Shown: positions 51,311 through 62,044 of the stretch, one piece after another | Position numbering within the stretch: position 1 is the stretch's first letter | How the letters are laid out: each line of letters starts with the position of its first letter | DNA from: Halomonas faecis | GTDB lineage: Bacteria; Pseudomonadota; Gammaproteobacteria; Pseudomonadales; Halomonadaceae | DNA length: 64,000 nucleotides | Assembly (NCBI RefSeq): GCF_010993975.1 | Contig: NZ_JAACZO010000003.1 | Span: 86,106-150,105, forward strand | Reading direction: 5' to 3' | Notes under the pieces: generated by a model | Told to the model about the DNA's origin: nothing | What the model saw: only the letters and a program-made list of their open reading frames with translations | Databases searched by the model: none | Program-made: the position numbers and the translations under genes

Positions 51311-52393
51311 ATGCTGCTTTTTCTGGCTGATTTTCTGGCGCAGTTCCAGAGCGCCTTCAATGTTTTCAACTACCTGACCCTACGCATGATCCTGGGCACC
51401 TTGACGGCGCTGCTGCTGTGCCTGTTTCTGGGGCCATGGATGATTCGTCGCCTGGTCGAGCGCCAGATCGGCCAGGCGGTACGCGACGACGGCCCCCAGT
51501 CGCATCTCTCCAAGGCCGGTACGCCGACCATGGGTGGCGCGATGATCCTGGTGTCGATGGCCGTCAGCACCCTGCTGTGGGGCGATCTCGCCAACCACTA
51601 CGTCTGGATCGTACTGGCGGTGACGCTGGGCTTCGGTGCCATCGGCTGGGTCGACGACTACCGCAAGGTGGTGGAGAAGAATCCGCGCGGTCTGCCGGCA
51701 CGCTGGAAGTATTTCTGGCAGTCGCTCATCGGTGGTCTGGCCGCCGTGCTGCTTTACGTCACCGCCGTCTCGCCGGTTGAAACCAGCCTGATCGTGCCGT
51801 TGTTCAAGGAGTTCGTGCTGCCACTCGGCGTTTTCTACGTGGTGCTCACCTATCTGGTGATCGTGGGCAGTTCCAATGCCGTCAACCTGACCGACGGCCT
51901 CGATGGCCTGGCCATCATGCCCACCGTGATGGTGGCCATGGGGCTTGCCGTGTTCGCCTACGCTAGCGGCAACGCCGTGTTCGCCGAGTATCTGCAGATT
52001 CCTTTCATTCCCGGTGCCGGTGAGCTGGCCGTGTTTTGTGCCACCATCGCCGGTGCCGGCCTGGGCTTTTTGTGGTTCAACACCTATCCGGCCCAGGTTT
52101 TCATGGGCGATGTCGGAGCGCTGGCGCTGGGGGCGGCTCTCGGCGTGGTGGCGGTCATCGTGCGCCAGGAGATCGTGCTCTTCGTGATGGGCGGCATCTT
52201 CGTCATGGAGACCATCTCGGTGATTTTGCAGGTGGGCTCCTACAAGCTCACCGGTCGGCGCATCTTCCGCATGGCCCCGCTGCACCACCACTACGAGCTG
52301 AAGGGCTGGCCGGAGCCGCGGGTCATCGTGCGCTTCTGGATCATCACCGTCGTGCTGGTACTGGTCGGCCTGGCCACCCTCAAGGTTCGCTGA
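51311..52393 (+). CDS. mraY: Phospho-MurNAc-pentapeptide translocase MraY
   Basis: MraY of 360 aa, an inner-membrane enzyme that transfers phospho-MurNAc-pentapeptide to undecaprenyl phosphate, forming lipid I. About ten helices are visible. Catalytic motifs are [10 protein letters not shown], the Asp pair in IGWVDDYRK, and [14 protein letters not shown] with the nucleophilic Asp. [15 protein letters not shown] is the conserved histidine-rich loop. Same length as E. coli. It overlaps murD by 1 nt. Confidence 0.98.
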   Translation: MLLFLADFLAQFQSAFNVFNYLTLRMILGTLTALLLCLFLGPWMIRRLVERQIGQAVRDDGPQSHLSKAGTPTMGGAMILVSMAVSTLLWGDLANHYVWIVLAVTLGFGAIGWVDDYRKVVEKNPRGLPARWKYFWQSLIGGLAAVLLYVTAVSPVETSLIVPLFKEFVLPLGVFYVVLTYLVIVGSSNAVNLTDGLDGLAIMPTVMVAMGLAVFAYASGNAVFAEYLQIPFIPGAGELAVFCATIAGAGLGFLWFNTYPAQVFMGDVGALALGAALGVVAVIVRQEIVLFVMGGIFVMETISVILQVGSYKLTGRRIFRMAPLHHHYELKGWPEPRVIVRFWIITVVLVLVGLATLKVR

Positions 52394-53811
52394 TGCATTT
52401 CGACGGCGTGGGCGAGGCAGGGGACCGGGTCAGGATACCCGAGAGCATTACTCTGGTGGTGGGCCTGGGGATTTCCGGTCGGGCGATCTGTCGCCACTTG
52501 GCGCGCCAGGGCATTCCCTTCATGGTTGCCGACACGCGGCAGGAGCCGCCGGGGCTGTCGGCCTTTCGAGAGGCCCATCCCGGGGTTGCAGTCCACTGCG
52601 GGCCATTGACGGCGCTCGATCTCGCCCCGGCGAAGGAGATCGTGCTGAGTCCCGGGGTCGACCCATCGACTCCGGGGCTCGAGGGACTGGTCGACCGGTG
52701 CCATCCCACCACCGGCGAGCCGCTGCTGGTGGGCGAAATCGCACTTTTCGTGCGTACCTGCCATGCGCCCATTGCCGCCATCACTGGCTCCAACGCCAAG
52801 TCCACCGTCACCACCCTGCTCGGCGAGATGGCCCGCGAGGCGGGGGTTCGCGTGGCGGTGGGAGGCAACCTGGGCACACCGGCACTCGATCTGTTGGTGG
52901 AGAAGCCCGATGCCGAACTTTTCGTGCTGGAGCTTTCCAGTTTCCAGCTCGAGACGACGCCCTGGTTAGGTGCCGAGGCGGCAGCCTTTCTCAACCTCTC
53001 CGAGGATCATCTGGATCGACACCGCGATATGGCGGGTTATCGTGCTGCCAAGCTCGGCATCTTCCGGGGGGCTCGTCATGGCGTGACCAATGCCGAGGAT
53101 CCGATGACCTGGCCCGAGACTCCTCTGCCGGCGCAGGATCGTTTCACGACCCGTGCCCCCCAGGCCGGCGAGTGGGGCATCGCTCGACGTGACGGCGAAG
53201 ACTGGCTGATGCATGACGAAGTGCCGTTGATGCCTGCGCAGGCACTGCGCCTGGCGGGGCGACACAATCAGGCCAACGCCCTGGCGGCACTCGCCATGGG
53301 CAAGCGGCTGGGGCTGCCACTCGACATCATGACCGCAGTGCTCGAACGCTTTCCCGGTCTGCCGCACCGCGGCGAGACGGTGGCAGTGCTTGATGGCGTG
53401 CGCTGGATCAACGACTCCAAAGGCACCAACGTGGGGGCGACGCTCGCCGCCATTGCCGGGCTAGGGCCCACCCTCGAAGGACGGCTGGTGCTGCTCGCCG
53501 GCGGTGTGGGGAAGGGAGCCGACTTCACTCCGCTTGCCGCTCCCCTGGCCCGCTATGCCCGGGAGGCGGTACTGTTCGGCGCGGATGCCGAGCGCTTGGA
53601 GGCGGCCTTCCACGGAGAGGTGGCGGTGACCCGTGTGACAGACCTCGAGGCGGCCATGTGGCGAGCACGGCAGGTGGCCCGCCCCGGCGATTGCGTGCTG
53701 CTCTCGCCGGCCTGTGCCAGTCTGGATCAGTTCGCTGACTACCGGGCCCGCGGCGAGGCGTTCCGCGACTGGGTGAAGCGGCAGCGGCGGGAGGTGATGC
53801 ATGGCGGTTGA
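52393..53811 (+). CDS. murD: UDP-MurNAc-L-alanine:D-glutamate ligase MurD
   Basis: MurD of 472 aa, adding D-glutamate to UDP-MurNAc-L-Ala. The N-terminal UDP-binding domain has VVGLGISGRAICRHLA, the ATP loop is AITGSNAKSTVTTLLG, and INDSKGTNVGATLAA and LLSPACASLDQF are near the C-terminus. It is about 20-30 residues longer than E. coli MurD, mostly an N-terminal extension. The start is in the mraY stop (TGATG). Its 3' end overlaps ftsW by 11 nt. Confidence 0.97.
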   Translation: MHFDGVGEAGDRVRIPESITLVVGLGISGRAICRHLARQGIPFMVADTRQEPPGLSAFREAHPGVAVHCGPLTALDLAPAKEIVLSPGVDPSTPGLEGLVDRCHPTTGEPLLVGEIALFVRTCHAPIAAITGSNAKSTVTTLLGEMAREAGVRVAVGGNLGTPALDLLVEKPDAELFVLELSSFQLETTPWLGAEAAAFLNLSEDHLDRHRDMAGYRAAKLGIFRGARHGVTNAEDPMTWPETPLPAQDRFTTRAPQAGEWGIARRDGEDWLMHDEVPLMPAQALRLAGRHNQANALAALAMGKRLGLPLDIMTAVLERFPGLPHRGETVAVLDGVRWINDSKGTNVGATLAAIAGLGPTLEGRLVLLAGGVGKGADFTPLAAPLARYAREAVLFGADAERLEAAFHGEVAVTRVTDLEAAMWRARQVARPGDCVLLSPACASLDQFADYRARGEAFRDWVKRQRREVMHGG

Positions 53812-55042
53812 GCGTAACCATTCCGCAAGGCAAGGCGGTCAACGCTTGCGACGGCTGCGCCAGCGGCTCTCGTCCCAGAGCCAGCCCTGTGATGGCTGGC
53901 TGTTGCTGGCGGTACTGGCCCTGATGCTGGTCGGCTGGGTGATGGTCACCTCGGCTTCCACTGAAGTGGCGGCCGGGCTCACCGGCAACCCCTATCACAT
54001 CAGTCTACGGCACGGCACCTTCGTGGTGGCGGCTCTGGTGGCCGGGGCCCTGGTGCTGCGCGTGCCACTGGCCTGGTGGCGGGCCAACGGGCCCCTACTG
54101 CTGCTGGTCGGCGTCGTGCTGTTGCTTGCGGTACTCGTCGTGGGGCGTGAAGTGAACGGCAGCCGCCGGTGGATCGCCATTCCCGGGGTGCCCCTGAACC
54201 TGCAGGCCTCGGAGGTCGCCAAGCTGTGCCTGATCGTCTATCTGGCCGGCTACCTGGAGCGCTTCTTGCCCGACGTGCGACGTCAGTGGGGAGCCTTCCT
54301 GCGCCCGTTGCTAGTGGTCGGTGTCTTCGCGGTGCTGCTCATCCTCGAGCCGGACTACGGTGCCACGGTGGTGATATCCGGTTGCGCGATGGGCATGCTG
54401 CTGATGGCTGGCGCACCTTGGGGGCGCTTTATTCTGATTCTCTGCGGGGCTGCCGTGCTGGGGTTCTACGCCGCCATTGCCGAGCCCTATCGGCTGGCGC
54501 GACTGACCAGCTTTGCCGATCCCTGGGCGGATCAGTTCGCCAGCGGCTATCAGCTGACCCAGGCGCTGATCGCCTTCGGGCGCGGGCACTGGCTGGGGAC
54601 GGGTCTTGGCAATAGCGTACAGAAGCTGTATTACCTGCCCGAGGCTCACACCGACTTCGTTTTCGCCGTACTGGCCGAAGAGCTGGGGTTGGTCGGTGCC
54701 ATCATCGTGCTGGGGCTCTTCGTTCTACTTATCGTGCGGGCCTTGGCCGTGGGGCGGCGTGCCGAAGTGGTGGGCCTGGCGTTTGCCGCCTACATGAGCT
54801 ACGGCATTGCCTTCGTGATCGCCGCTCAAGCTTTCATCAACATCGCGGTGAGTACTGGTATGCTCCCCACCAAGGGCTTGACCTTGCCGCTGCTGAGCTA
54901 CGGCGGCTCCAGCTTGCTGATCAGTGCCGTGATGATGGCGATGTTGCTGCGCGCGGATATCGAAACCCGCGCCTGCGTCAAGCGCTCTCGCCCCACTCCT
55001 TCCCGCCCTCTACCCGCTCGCAACCAAGGAGCCCGCTCATGA
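53801..55042 (+). CDS. ftsW: Septal peptidoglycan polymerase FtsW
   Basis: FtsW of 413 aa, a SEDS glycosyltransferase working with FtsI. About ten membrane helices are visible. REVNGSRRWIAIPGVPLNLQASEVAKL (in pieces), ILEPDYGATVVISGCAMGML, SGYQLTQALIAFGRGHWLGTGLGNS (in pieces) and MLPTKGLTLPLLSYGGSSLL are hallmarks. GGGAGG precedes the ATG, which lies 11 nt inside murD. It overlaps murG by 4 nt. Confidence 0.97.
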   Translation: MAVERNHSARQGGQRLRRLRQRLSSQSQPCDGWLLLAVLALMLVGWVMVTSASTEVAAGLTGNPYHISLRHGTFVVAALVAGALVLRVPLAWWRANGPLLLLVGVVLLLAVLVVGREVNGSRRWIAIPGVPLNLQASEVAKLCLIVYLAGYLERFLPDVRRQWGAFLRPLLVVGVFAVLLILEPDYGATVVISGCAMGMLLMAGAPWGRFILILCGAAVLGFYAAIAEPYRLARLTSFADPWADQFASGYQLTQALIAFGRGHWLGTGLGNSVQKLYYLPEAHTDFVFAVLAEELGLVGAIIVLGLFVLLIVRALAVGRRAEVVGLAFAAYMSYGIAFVIAAQAFINIAVSTGMLPTKGLTLPLLSYGGSSLLISAVMMAMLLRADIETRACVKRSRPTPSRPLPARNQGARS

Positions 55043-56127
55043 CCTCGTCGCCGCCTCGCCGCATTCTGATCATGGCCGGGGGTACGGGGGGGCATGTGAT
55101 CCCGGCCTTGTCGCTGGCCCGTGAGTTGGCTGAGCGCGACATTGAGGTGCACTGGCTGGGCAGTCCGCGCGGCATCGAGAATCGCCTGGTTCCCGAGGCG
55201 AAGATACCGCTGCATCGCATTGCGGTGAGTGGGCTTCGCGGCAATGGCCTGGCGGGTTGGCTGCTGGCCCCCTTCAATCTCACGCGAGCGGTCTGGCAGG
55301 CGGCCGGCATCATTCGCCGACTCGATCCGACACTGGTGGTGGGGCTGGGGGGCTTTGCCAGCGGCCCAGGTGGCTTGGCCGCCTGGTTGCTGCATCGCCC
55401 CCTGGTGATCCACGAGCAGAATGCCGTGGCGGGTCTCACCAACCGCGTGCTGGCGCGTTTGGCAAGGCGCGTGTTCGCCGCTTTCCCCCAGGCGTTCGCC
55501 GGACGTGGCGAGGTGATCGGCAATCCGGTGCGCGCAGAGATCGCTGCGCTGGGCGAGGCGCCGCGACCCGCCTCTGCCATGCGCGGTCGGCGACTGCGTT
55601 TGCTGGTGGTAGGCGGCTCGCTGGGTGCGCTGGCGCTCAACCAGCGGCTACCGGAGGCGCTGGCTCGGCTGTCCGAGGCAGCGCGACCCGACGTGCGCCA
55701 CCAGGCCGGTCGGGATAAAGAAACGGCGACTTTCGAGCACTATCGTGCGCAGGGCGTCGACGCGGAAGTCACCGCCTTCATCGACGACATGGCGGCGGCC
55801 TACGACTGGGCGGACCTGGTGGTGTGCCGCGCCGGTGCGTTGACGGTGGCCGAACTCGCCGCCGCCGCCAAGCCGGCGCTGTTCGTGCCCTTCCCCCATG
55901 CCGTGGACGATCACCAGACGGCCAACGCACGGGCGCTGGTCGCAGCCGGCGGTGCGTCACTGATGGTGCAATCCGAACTGACGGCAGCGGCGCTGGCCGA
56001 GCGCCTGACGACGCTGCTCGCCCCCGACACTCTTGCCACCATGGCCGTGCATGCACGCGGTGGCGCCCACCTCGATGCGGTGGAGCGTCTGGTGGCCGGC
56101 TGCATGGAGACAGGTCTTGAGCAATAG
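55039..56127 (+). CDS. murG: Lipid II synthase MurG
   Basis: MurG of 362 aa, a GT28 glycosyltransferase adding GlcNAc to lipid I on the cytoplasmic face. The G-loops [19 protein letters not shown] and [29 protein letters not shown], and the C-terminal [16 protein letters not shown] are typical. It is coupled to ftsW through ATGA. The murC start may lie inside its 3' end. Confidence 0.97.
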   Translation: MTSSPPRRILIMAGGTGGHVIPALSLARELAERDIEVHWLGSPRGIENRLVPEAKIPLHRIAVSGLRGNGLAGWLLAPFNLTRAVWQAAGIIRRLDPTLVVGLGGFASGPGGLAAWLLHRPLVIHEQNAVAGLTNRVLARLARRVFAAFPQAFAGRGEVIGNPVRAEIAALGEAPRPASAMRGRRLRLLVVGGSLGALALNQRLPEALARLSEAARPDVRHQAGRDKETATFEHYRAQGVDAEVTAFIDDMAAAYDWADLVVCRAGALTVAELAAAAKPALFVPFPHAVDDHQTANARALVAAGGASLMVQSELTAAALAERLTTLLAPDTLATMAVHARGGAHLDAVERLVAGCMETGLEQ

Positions 56128-56155
56128 TACCCTGGGACCGATTCCCGAACAGAGC

Positions 56156-57598
56156 ATGCCGCCCCATCGTGGGCGCGGCATGGGCATGCGTCGCATCCGG
56201 CGGATTCATTTCGTGGGTATCGGCGGAGCCGGCATGTGTGGCATCGCCGAAGTGCTTGCCAACGAGGGCTACCGGGTCAGCGGCAGTGATATCAAGGCTT
56301 CGCCCGTGGTGGCTCGACTCGTCGGCCTGGGCATCCCCGTGGCCATCGGTCATGACGCCGACAACGTAGTGGATGCCGACGTGGTGGTGGTCTCAACGGC
56401 GGTGGACGAGACCAACCCCGAAATTCGCTGGGCCCATGAACACCGCGTGCCGGTAGTGCGTCGCGCCGAGATGCTCGCCGAGCTGATGCGTTTTCGCCAC
56501 GGTATCGCCGTGGCCGGTACCCACGGCAAGACGACCACGACCAGTCTTACCGCGACCCTGCTGGGCGAAGGCGGTCTCGATCCGACCTTCGTGATCGGCG
56601 GCAAGCTGACCAGTGCCGGTGCCAATGCGCGCCTCGGCGAGGGTGACTACCTGGTGGCCGAGGCCGACGAATCCGATGCCTCCTTCCTGCACCTGCAACC
56701 CATGGTGGCAGTGGTCACCAATATCGACGCCGATCACATGAGCACTTATGGCGGCGATTTCGAGCGCCTCAAGGGTACCTTCATCGAGTTCCTGCACAAC
56801 CTGCCGTTCTATGGGCTGGCGATCCTGTGCATCGACGATGACCAAGTGCGGGGGCTTCGCGAGCGGCTGCATCGGCAGTTCGTCACCTACGGCTTCAGCG
56901 AGGATGCCGACTACCGCATCAGCGACTTCGTCCAGCAGGGCGGCGAGATCCGCTTCACCGCCGAGCGCCCCGACGGTCTGGCGCCATTGCCGGTACGCTT
57001 GTCCATGCCGGGGCGGCACAACGCCCTCAACGCACTGGCGGCGATCGCCATCGCCAGCGATGCCGGCGTCGACGATTCCGCCATCCAGCGCGGCCTGGCG
57101 GGGTTTGCCGGGGTAGGGCGACGCTTCCAGGTGCATGGCCACTTCGCGCCACCGACAGGCGAGGGCGAGGTGATGCTGGTCGATGACTATGGCCACCATC
57201 CGAGGGAAGTGGCGATGGTCATTCGTGCCGTGCGTGCGGGGTGGCCTCAGCGGCGCCTGGTGATGTTATACCAGCCGCACCGCTTCACGCGCACGCGTGA
57301 TCTGTACGAGGATTTCGTGCAGGTGCTTTCCGAGGTCGACACCCTGTTGCTGCTGGATGTCTACAGCGCTGGCGAGGCGCCGATCCCCGGTGCGGATGCC
57401 CGGGCGTTGGCAGGTTCGCTGCGACAGCGCGGTGAAGTCGATCCGATATTCGTGCAAGACAAGACGGAGCTGCCGGCACTGCTGGCGCGGGTGTTGCGCG
57501 ATGGCGACATCCTGATCACCCAGGGCGCCGGCGATGTGGGCGGCATCGCCCAGGGGCTGGCGGAAAGCCGTCTGCAGTTCAGTGAGGTGACGCCATGA
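56156..57598 (+). CDS. murC: UDP-MurNAc:L-alanine ligase MurC
   Basis: MurC of about 480 aa, adding L-Ala to UDP-MurNAc. The start region [21 protein letters not shown], the ATP loop [28 protein letters not shown] and [14 protein letters not shown] are diagnostic and very close to Pseudomonas MurC. Two starts compete. An ATG at 56156 gives the usual 480 aa but has no clear ribosome-binding site. A TTG at 56117 has GGAG 7 nt upstream, lies 11 nt inside murG and adds 13 residues. I report the ATG. It overlaps ddlB by 4 nt. Confidence 0.96.
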   Translation: MPPHRGRGMGMRRIRRIHFVGIGGAGMCGIAEVLANEGYRVSGSDIKASPVVARLVGLGIPVAIGHDADNVVDADVVVVSTAVDETNPEIRWAHEHRVPVVRRAEMLAELMRFRHGIAVAGTHGKTTTTSLTATLLGEGGLDPTFVIGGKLTSAGANARLGEGDYLVAEADESDASFLHLQPMVAVVTNIDADHMSTYGGDFERLKGTFIEFLHNLPFYGLAILCIDDDQVRGLRERLHRQFVTYGFSEDADYRISDFVQQGGEIRFTAERPDGLAPLPVRLSMPGRHNALNALAAIAIASDAGVDDSAIQRGLAGFAGVGRRFQVHGHFAPPTGEGEVMLVDDYGHHPREVAMVIRAVRAGWPQRRLVMLYQPHRFTRTRDLYEDFVQVLSEVDTLLLLDVYSAGEAPIPGADARALAGSLRQRGEVDPIFVQDKTELPALLARVLRDGDILITQGAGDVGGIAQGLAESRLQFSEVTP

Positions 57599-58521
57599 CT
57601 GCACGAGCCTATGGGCGCGTCGCCGTCCTCTATGGGGGCCACTCCGCAGAGCGCGAGGTGTCACTGAAGAGCGGTGCGGCAGTATTGTCGGCGCTCGAGC
57701 GTCAGGGTGTCGATGCCGTGGGTTACGATCCGGCGAAAGGCGGACTCTCCGGTCTGGAAACCCTGGCTCCCGACCGGGTCTTTATCGCCCTCCACGGCCG
57801 CGGTGGTGAGGACGGCACCCTGCAAGGCGCCCTGGAACTGCTGGGCATTCCCTATACCGGTAGTGGGGTGCTGGCCTCGGCACTGGGCATGGACAAGCAG
57901 CGCACCAAGTTCGTTTGGCAGGCATTGGGTCTGCCCACGCCGGCTGCGCGGTTGCTCGAGGCCGACGCCGACTGGGATGCCGTGGTGGCCGAACTCGGCC
58001 TGCCGCTGATCGTCAAGCCGGTGCATGAGGGCTCGACGCTGGGCATCAGTATCGTCGATGGCCGCGATGCGTTGGAGGCCGCCTATCACGAGGCGGCGCG
58101 TTTCGATGCGAAGGTGATGGCCGAGCGATTCGTCGCCGGCAAGGAATACACGGTGTCGCTGCTCGGTGACACCATTCTGCCAGCCATTCGCGTCGAGGTT
58201 CCCGGCGGTTTCTACGATTACGAGGCCAAGTACGTCTCCAACGAGACTCTCTACCATCTGCCTTGTGGCTTGTCATCGGCCGATGAAGCCACCCTAGGCG
58301 AACTGTGCCGCGATGCCTTCGAAGCCATTGGCGGAGAGGGTTGGGGACGGATCGATGCAATGCGCGATGAACGCGGCGGCTTTTGGCTGTTGGAGGTCAA
58401 TACCGTACCGGGCATGACCGACCATAGCCTGGTGCCCCAGTCGGCGGCGCATGCCGGCCTCGATTTCGATGCCCTGGTGCTGCGCATTCTGGATACTACG
58501 CTGGGCTTGCCGAAGCGATGA
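57595..58521 (+). CDS. ddlB: D-alanine-D-alanine ligase DdlB
   Basis: DdlB of 308 aa, an ATP-grasp enzyme making the D-Ala-D-Ala dipeptide used by Mur[20 protein letters not shown] at the start, [28 protein letters not shown] in overlapping pieces, [14 protein letters not shown], and the Mg-binding end [18 protein letters not shown] are all present. It is coupled to murC and ftsQ by 4-nt overlaps. Confidence 0.98.
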   Translation: MTARAYGRVAVLYGGHSAEREVSLKSGAAVLSALERQGVDAVGYDPAKGGLSGLETLAPDRVFIALHGRGGEDGTLQGALELLGIPYTGSGVLASALGMDKQRTKFVWQALGLPTPAARLLEADADWDAVVAELGLPLIVKPVHEGSTLGISIVDGRDALEAAYHEAARFDAKVMAERFVAGKEYTVSLLGDTILPAIRVEVPGGFYDYEAKYVSNETLYHLPCGLSSADEATLGELCRDAFEAIGGEGWGRIDAMRDERGGFWLLEVNTVPGMTDHSLVPQSAAHAGLDFDALVLRILDTTLGLPKR

Positions 58522-59249
58522 GATTGCGCGGCTCGCTGGTGGGTGCGGTGCTGTTGCTGCTGGTGCTGGTTGCCGGTGGGCGTGCGCTGTGGCTATGGCT
58601 CGATCGCCCCATCGAACGGGTTTCGATTCGCGGCGAATTGAACCACGTCACGGCCGATTACTTGCGCCGTCAGCTGGCCCCGCTGGTCGACGACCGGACG
58701 TGGCTGTCGATTTCCCTACCCGAACTACGGCGGCAGGCCCGCGAAATCGGCTGGCTCGCCGAAGTGCGGGTGTCGCGAGAGTGGCCTTATGGGCTGGCCT
58801 TCGAACTGGGCGAACAGCAGCCGGTGGCGCGATGGAACGACGATCTTCTGCTCAACCCTCAGGGCGAGCCGTTCGACCCCGAGCCGGTAGTGGCTGCAGC
58901 GGACCTGCCAGATCTCGCCGGGCCGAGCGGCAGCAGCGCCGAGGTGCTTGCCTACCATGAGCGTCTGGAGGGCCGCTTTGCCGAGTTGGGTCTGAGCATC
59001 AGCCAGCTGCGGCTCGAAGCACGCGGGGCCTGGCGCCTTCAGCTCGATGATAGTATCTGGGTGATGCTGGGGCGTAATGATCGCGATGCCAGGCTGGGAC
59101 GACTCGCTGCGGCTTGGCGGCGACAGCTCGGAAGCGCGATGTCGCACATTCGCTACATCGACCTGCGCTATCCCAACGGGGTCGCAGTCGCCTGGCACGG
59201 TGAAACGGATAGCGATCAGGCAACGCTTTCTTCACGCGAAGAGGAGTGA
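58518..59249 (+). CDS. ftsQ: Cell division protein FtsQ
   Basis: FtsQ of 243 aa, a bitopic divisome hub. A transmembrane helix (about residues 7-28, GAVLLLLVLVAGGRALWLWL), then the POTRA domain beginning at PIERVSIRGELNHVTADYL and the beta domain ending near RYIDLRYPNGVAVAW. It is shorter than E. coli FtsQ (276 aa), mainly lacking the C-terminal tail. It overlaps ddlB by 4 nt; a 190-nt AT-rich spacer separates it from ftsA. Confidence 0.94.
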   Translation: MRLRGSLVGAVLLLLVLVAGGRALWLWLDRPIERVSIRGELNHVTADYLRRQLAPLVDDRTWLSISLPELRRQAREIGWLAEVRVSREWPYGLAFELGEQQPVARWNDDLLLNPQGEPFDPEPVVAAADLPDLAGPSGSSAEVLAYHERLEGRFAELGLSISQLRLEARGAWRLQLDDSIWVMLGRNDRDARLGRLAAAWRRQLGSAMSHIRYIDLRYPNGVAVAWHGETDSDQATLSSREEE

Positions 59250-59439
59250 TTATTCCCGGATCGCCCCGCCAGACGGCGAGTTCGGGTGTTTCTTTTGGCA
59301 AGATTTCCCCGTATCGTGATGTCTCTTTTTGGCATTGGGCTGGTGATTTAACGTCTGTTGTTTCTATAATGGACCTAACAGTCATTTCAGCGATAATAGA
59401 AATCCCCTACGGGTCAAGTTCTAGGAGTGTCCCCGGCAC
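59250..59439 (+). promoter_or_regulatory. AT-rich promoter region for ftsA-ftsZ
   Basis: This 190-nt spacer is clearly more AT-rich than its neighbours. It holds a perfect -10 TATAAT (59365-59370), though the -35 at the right distance is poor. There is also a 7-bp inverted repeat TTTCTAT/ATAGAAA (59361-59367 and 59396-59402) flanking the predicted start, and a second ATAAT-like box. No coding frame in it looks real. It probably drives ftsA and ftsZ. Confidence 0.6.
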
Positions 59440-60726
59440 ATGGCAGTCACCTCCAACGCATCCAACATGGTAGTCGGGCTGGATATCGGAACATCCAAGG
59501 TGGTGGCTATCGTGGGCCAACCGACCGATGATGGCGGTATCGAGATTGCGGGTATCGGCTCCCACCCTTCACGCGGCATGAAGAAAGGCGTGGTGATCAA
59601 CATCGAGTCGACCGTACAATCGATCCAGCGTGCCGTGGAAGAAGCCGAACTGATGGCAGGATGCGATATCCATTCCGTCTATGTTGGCGTGGCGGGCAGT
59701 CATATCAGTTCCATGAATTCCGATGGCGTCGTGGCCATCAAGGATCGCGAAGTCACTCCCTCCGACATCGAGCGCGTCATCGACTCGGCACGTGCTCGAG
59801 CCATTTCGGAAGGGCAGCGCGTATTGCACGTGCTGCCCCAGGAGTTTTCCATCGATACTCAGGGGGGGATCCGCGAGCCGCTGGGCATGTCGGGCGTGCG
59901 TCTCGAGGCGCGGGTCCATCTGGTGACTGCGGCTCTCAACGCCGTGCAAAACATCGACAAGTGCGTACGGCGCTGCGGTCTGGAAGTCGATGCGGTCATC
60001 CTGGAGCAGCTTGCTTCCAGCATGTCGGTGCTTACCGAGGATGAGCGCGAACTGGGCGTGTGCATGGTGGACATCGGTGGGGGGACCACCGACATCGCCG
60101 TCTTCACCGAAGGGGCCATCCGCCATACGGCCGTGATTCCCATCGCCGGCGACCAGGTCACCAATGACATTGCCATGGCGCTGCGCACGCCGACCCAGTA
60201 CGCCGAAGAGATCAAGGTCAAGTATGCTTGCGCGCTGACTCAGCTGGCGGCCAGCGACGAAATGATCAAAGTGCCGAGCGTCGGCGACCGGCCGGCCCGC
60301 GATCTGTCTCGCCAGGCCCTGGCCGAGGTGGTCGAGCCGCGCTACGAGGAACTGTTCACGCTGATCCGCGATGAGCTTCGGCGCAGCGGCTTCGAGGATC
60401 TGGTCGCTGCCGGTGTCGTCCTGACCGGCGGCACTTCGCGGATGGAAGGAGTGGTGGAACTGGCGGAGGAGATTTTCCACATGCCCGTGCGCATCGCTTC
60501 ACCGCACAATGTGCGTGGACTGGCCGACGTGGTGCGCAACCCGATTTATTCTACCGGCGTCGGTTTGCTACATTACGCCTTACAGCAAGAGGGTCGGCAT
60601 GGGGCAGGCCGCCAGGGCAGGGTGGTGACGGCGCAACCCAGGCGTGAAGACGTCTCCCGGCGTGGCACGAAGGAAGGGATTCCGGCGCTGGCAAAGATCA
60701 AGGGCTGGTTGAAAGGAAATTTCTGA
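59440..60726 (+). CDS. ftsA: Cell division protein FtsA
   Basis: FtsA of 428 aa, an actin-fold protein that tethers FtsZ to the membrane. The phosphate-1 motif is VVGLDIGTSKVVAIVG, the SHS2-like 1C domain follows, phosphate-2 is [14 protein letters not shown] and adenosine is VVLTGGTSRMEG. The C-terminal amphipathic targeting helix is KIKGWLKGNF. AGGAG lies 12 nt before the ATG, a long spacing. A 33-nt gap separates it from ftsZ. Confidence 0.98.
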   Translation: MAVTSNASNMVVGLDIGTSKVVAIVGQPTDDGGIEIAGIGSHPSRGMKKGVVINIESTVQSIQRAVEEAELMAGCDIHSVYVGVAGSHISSMNSDGVVAIKDREVTPSDIERVIDSARARAISEGQRVLHVLPQEFSIDTQGGIREPLGMSGVRLEARVHLVTAALNAVQNIDKCVRRCGLEVDAVILEQLASSMSVLTEDERELGVCMVDIGGGTTDIAVFTEGAIRHTAVIPIAGDQVTNDIAMALRTPTQYAEEIKVKYACALTQLAASDEMIKVPSVGDRPARDLSRQALAEVVEPRYEELFTLIRDELRRSGFEDLVAAGVVLTGGTSRMEGVVELAEEIFHMPVRIASPHNVRGLADVVRNPIYSTGVGLLHYALQQEGRHGAGRQGRVVTAQPRREDVSRRGTKEGIPALAKIKGWLKGNF

Positions 60727-60759
60727 CAGGGCCGCGGCGCGGTCCAGGAGACGGGGCTT

Positions 60760-61935
60760 ATGTTCGAACTGGTAGATAGCGCACCCTCGAGCAGTGCGGT
60801 CATCAAGGTAGTCGGCGTGGGCGGTGGCGGTGGCAATGCCGTCAATCACATGGTCGAAAGTTGCATCGAAGGCGTCGAGTTCATCTGCGCCAACACCGAT
60901 GCCCAGGCGCTCAAGCGCGTGGCGGCCAAAACCGTCCTCCAGCTCGGCAACGACATCACCAAAGGGCTCGGCGCTGGCGCCAATCCCGATGTGGGACGTC
61001 AGGCGGCCATGGAGGATCGCGAACGCATCGCCGAACTGATCAGCGGTGCCGACATGGTGTTCATCACCGCCGGCATGGGCGGCGGCACCGGCACAGGCGG
61101 CGCCCCGGTGGTGGCTCAAGTGGCCAAGGAGCTGGGGATTCTCACCGTCGCAGTGGTCACGCGACCGTTCCCGTTCGAAGGCCCCAAGCGCATGCGCGTG
61201 GCCGAAGAGGGCATGAAGGAGCTCTCCGAGCACGTCGACTCCCTGATCACCATTCCCAACGAGAAGCTGCTATCGGTACTGGGCAAGAACGCCAGTCTGC
61301 TCAATGCCTTCAGCGCTGCCAACGACGTGCTGCTCGGTGCCGTACAGGGCATCGCCGAACTGATCACCAGCCCCGGCATCATCAACGTCGACTTTGCCGA
61401 CGTGCGTACCGTGATGTCCGAGATGGGCATGGCGATGATGGGAACCGGCGGTGCCACTGGCGAGAATCGTGCCCGGGAGGCGGCCGAGAAGGCCATCCGT
61501 AGCCCGCTTCTGGAAGATATCGACCTGCACGGCGCGCGCGGCATCCTGGTCAACATCACTGCCGGCCCGGATCTTTCCATCGGCGAGTTCAATGACGTGG
61601 GTGCCACCGTTCAGGAGTTTGCGTCACAGGATGCGACCATCGTGGTCGGCACTTCCATCGACATGGAGATGACCGACGAACTGCGGGTCACCGTCGTGGC
61701 GGCGGGCCTCGAGGGGCGTCAGCAAAAGTCGACCGGGCGTGAATCCACCCAGCGCGTCGAGGGGCGCGACTACCGCAAGCCCCAGCCGCAACCCGCGGCG
61801 ATGCGCCAGCAGACGACAGCGGCCAAGGCCGAGCCTCAGGAGGCGCCCAAGCCGCAGGCCGAAAAGCGCCGCTCGCCACAGGAACTTGATGACTATCTCG
61901 ACATCCCGGCCTTCCTGCGGCGGCAGGCCGATTGA
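60760..61935 (+). CDS. ftsZ: Cell division protein FtsZ
   Basis: FtsZ of 391 aa, the tubulin-like GTPase forming the Z-ring. The N-terminal GTPase domain has [17 protein letters not shown] and the tubulin signature [13 protein letters not shown]; the T7 catalytic loop is [16 protein letters not shown] variable Gln/Pro-rich linker (about residues 320-375) precedes the conserved tail [13 protein letters not shown], the FtsA/ZipA/MinC-binding peptide. AGGAG lies upstream of the ATG. Confidence 0.99.
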   Translation: MFELVDSAPSSSAVIKVVGVGGGGGNAVNHMVESCIEGVEFICANTDAQALKRVAAKTVLQLGNDITKGLGAGANPDVGRQAAMEDRERIAELISGADMVFITAGMGGGTGTGGAPVVAQVAKELGILTVAVVTRPFPFEGPKRMRVAEEGMKELSEHVDSLITIPNEKLLSVLGKNASLLNAFSAANDVLLGAVQGIAELITSPGIINVDFADVRTVMSEMGMAMMGTGGATGENRAREAAEKAIRSPLLEDIDLHGARGILVNITAGPDLSIGEFNDVGATVQEFASQDATIVVGTSIDMEMTDELRVTVVAAGLEGRQQKSTGRESTQRVEGRDYRKPQPQPAAMRQQTTAAKAEPQEAPKPQAEKRRSPQELDDYLDIPAFLRRQAD

Positions 61936-61975
61936 GGGCTCTATCGTTCGATTGGGCGGGTCAGGCGATGTTTTT

Positions 61976-62004
61976 TTGTTGAAACGTGCGTTCGGTGTTA
62001 TAGT
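61976..62004 (+). promoter_or_regulatory. Promoter for lpxC
   Basis: A -35 TTGTTG (61976-61981), a 17-nt spacer and a -10 TATAGT (61999-62004) lie 40 nt before the lpxC start. A run of seven T residues just upstream adds AT-richness. It allows lpxC transcription separate from ftsZ. Confidence 0.65.
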
Positions 62005-62044
62005 GAACGGCGTTTGATAACTTACAACGGCCTGGCTTCTGCCC

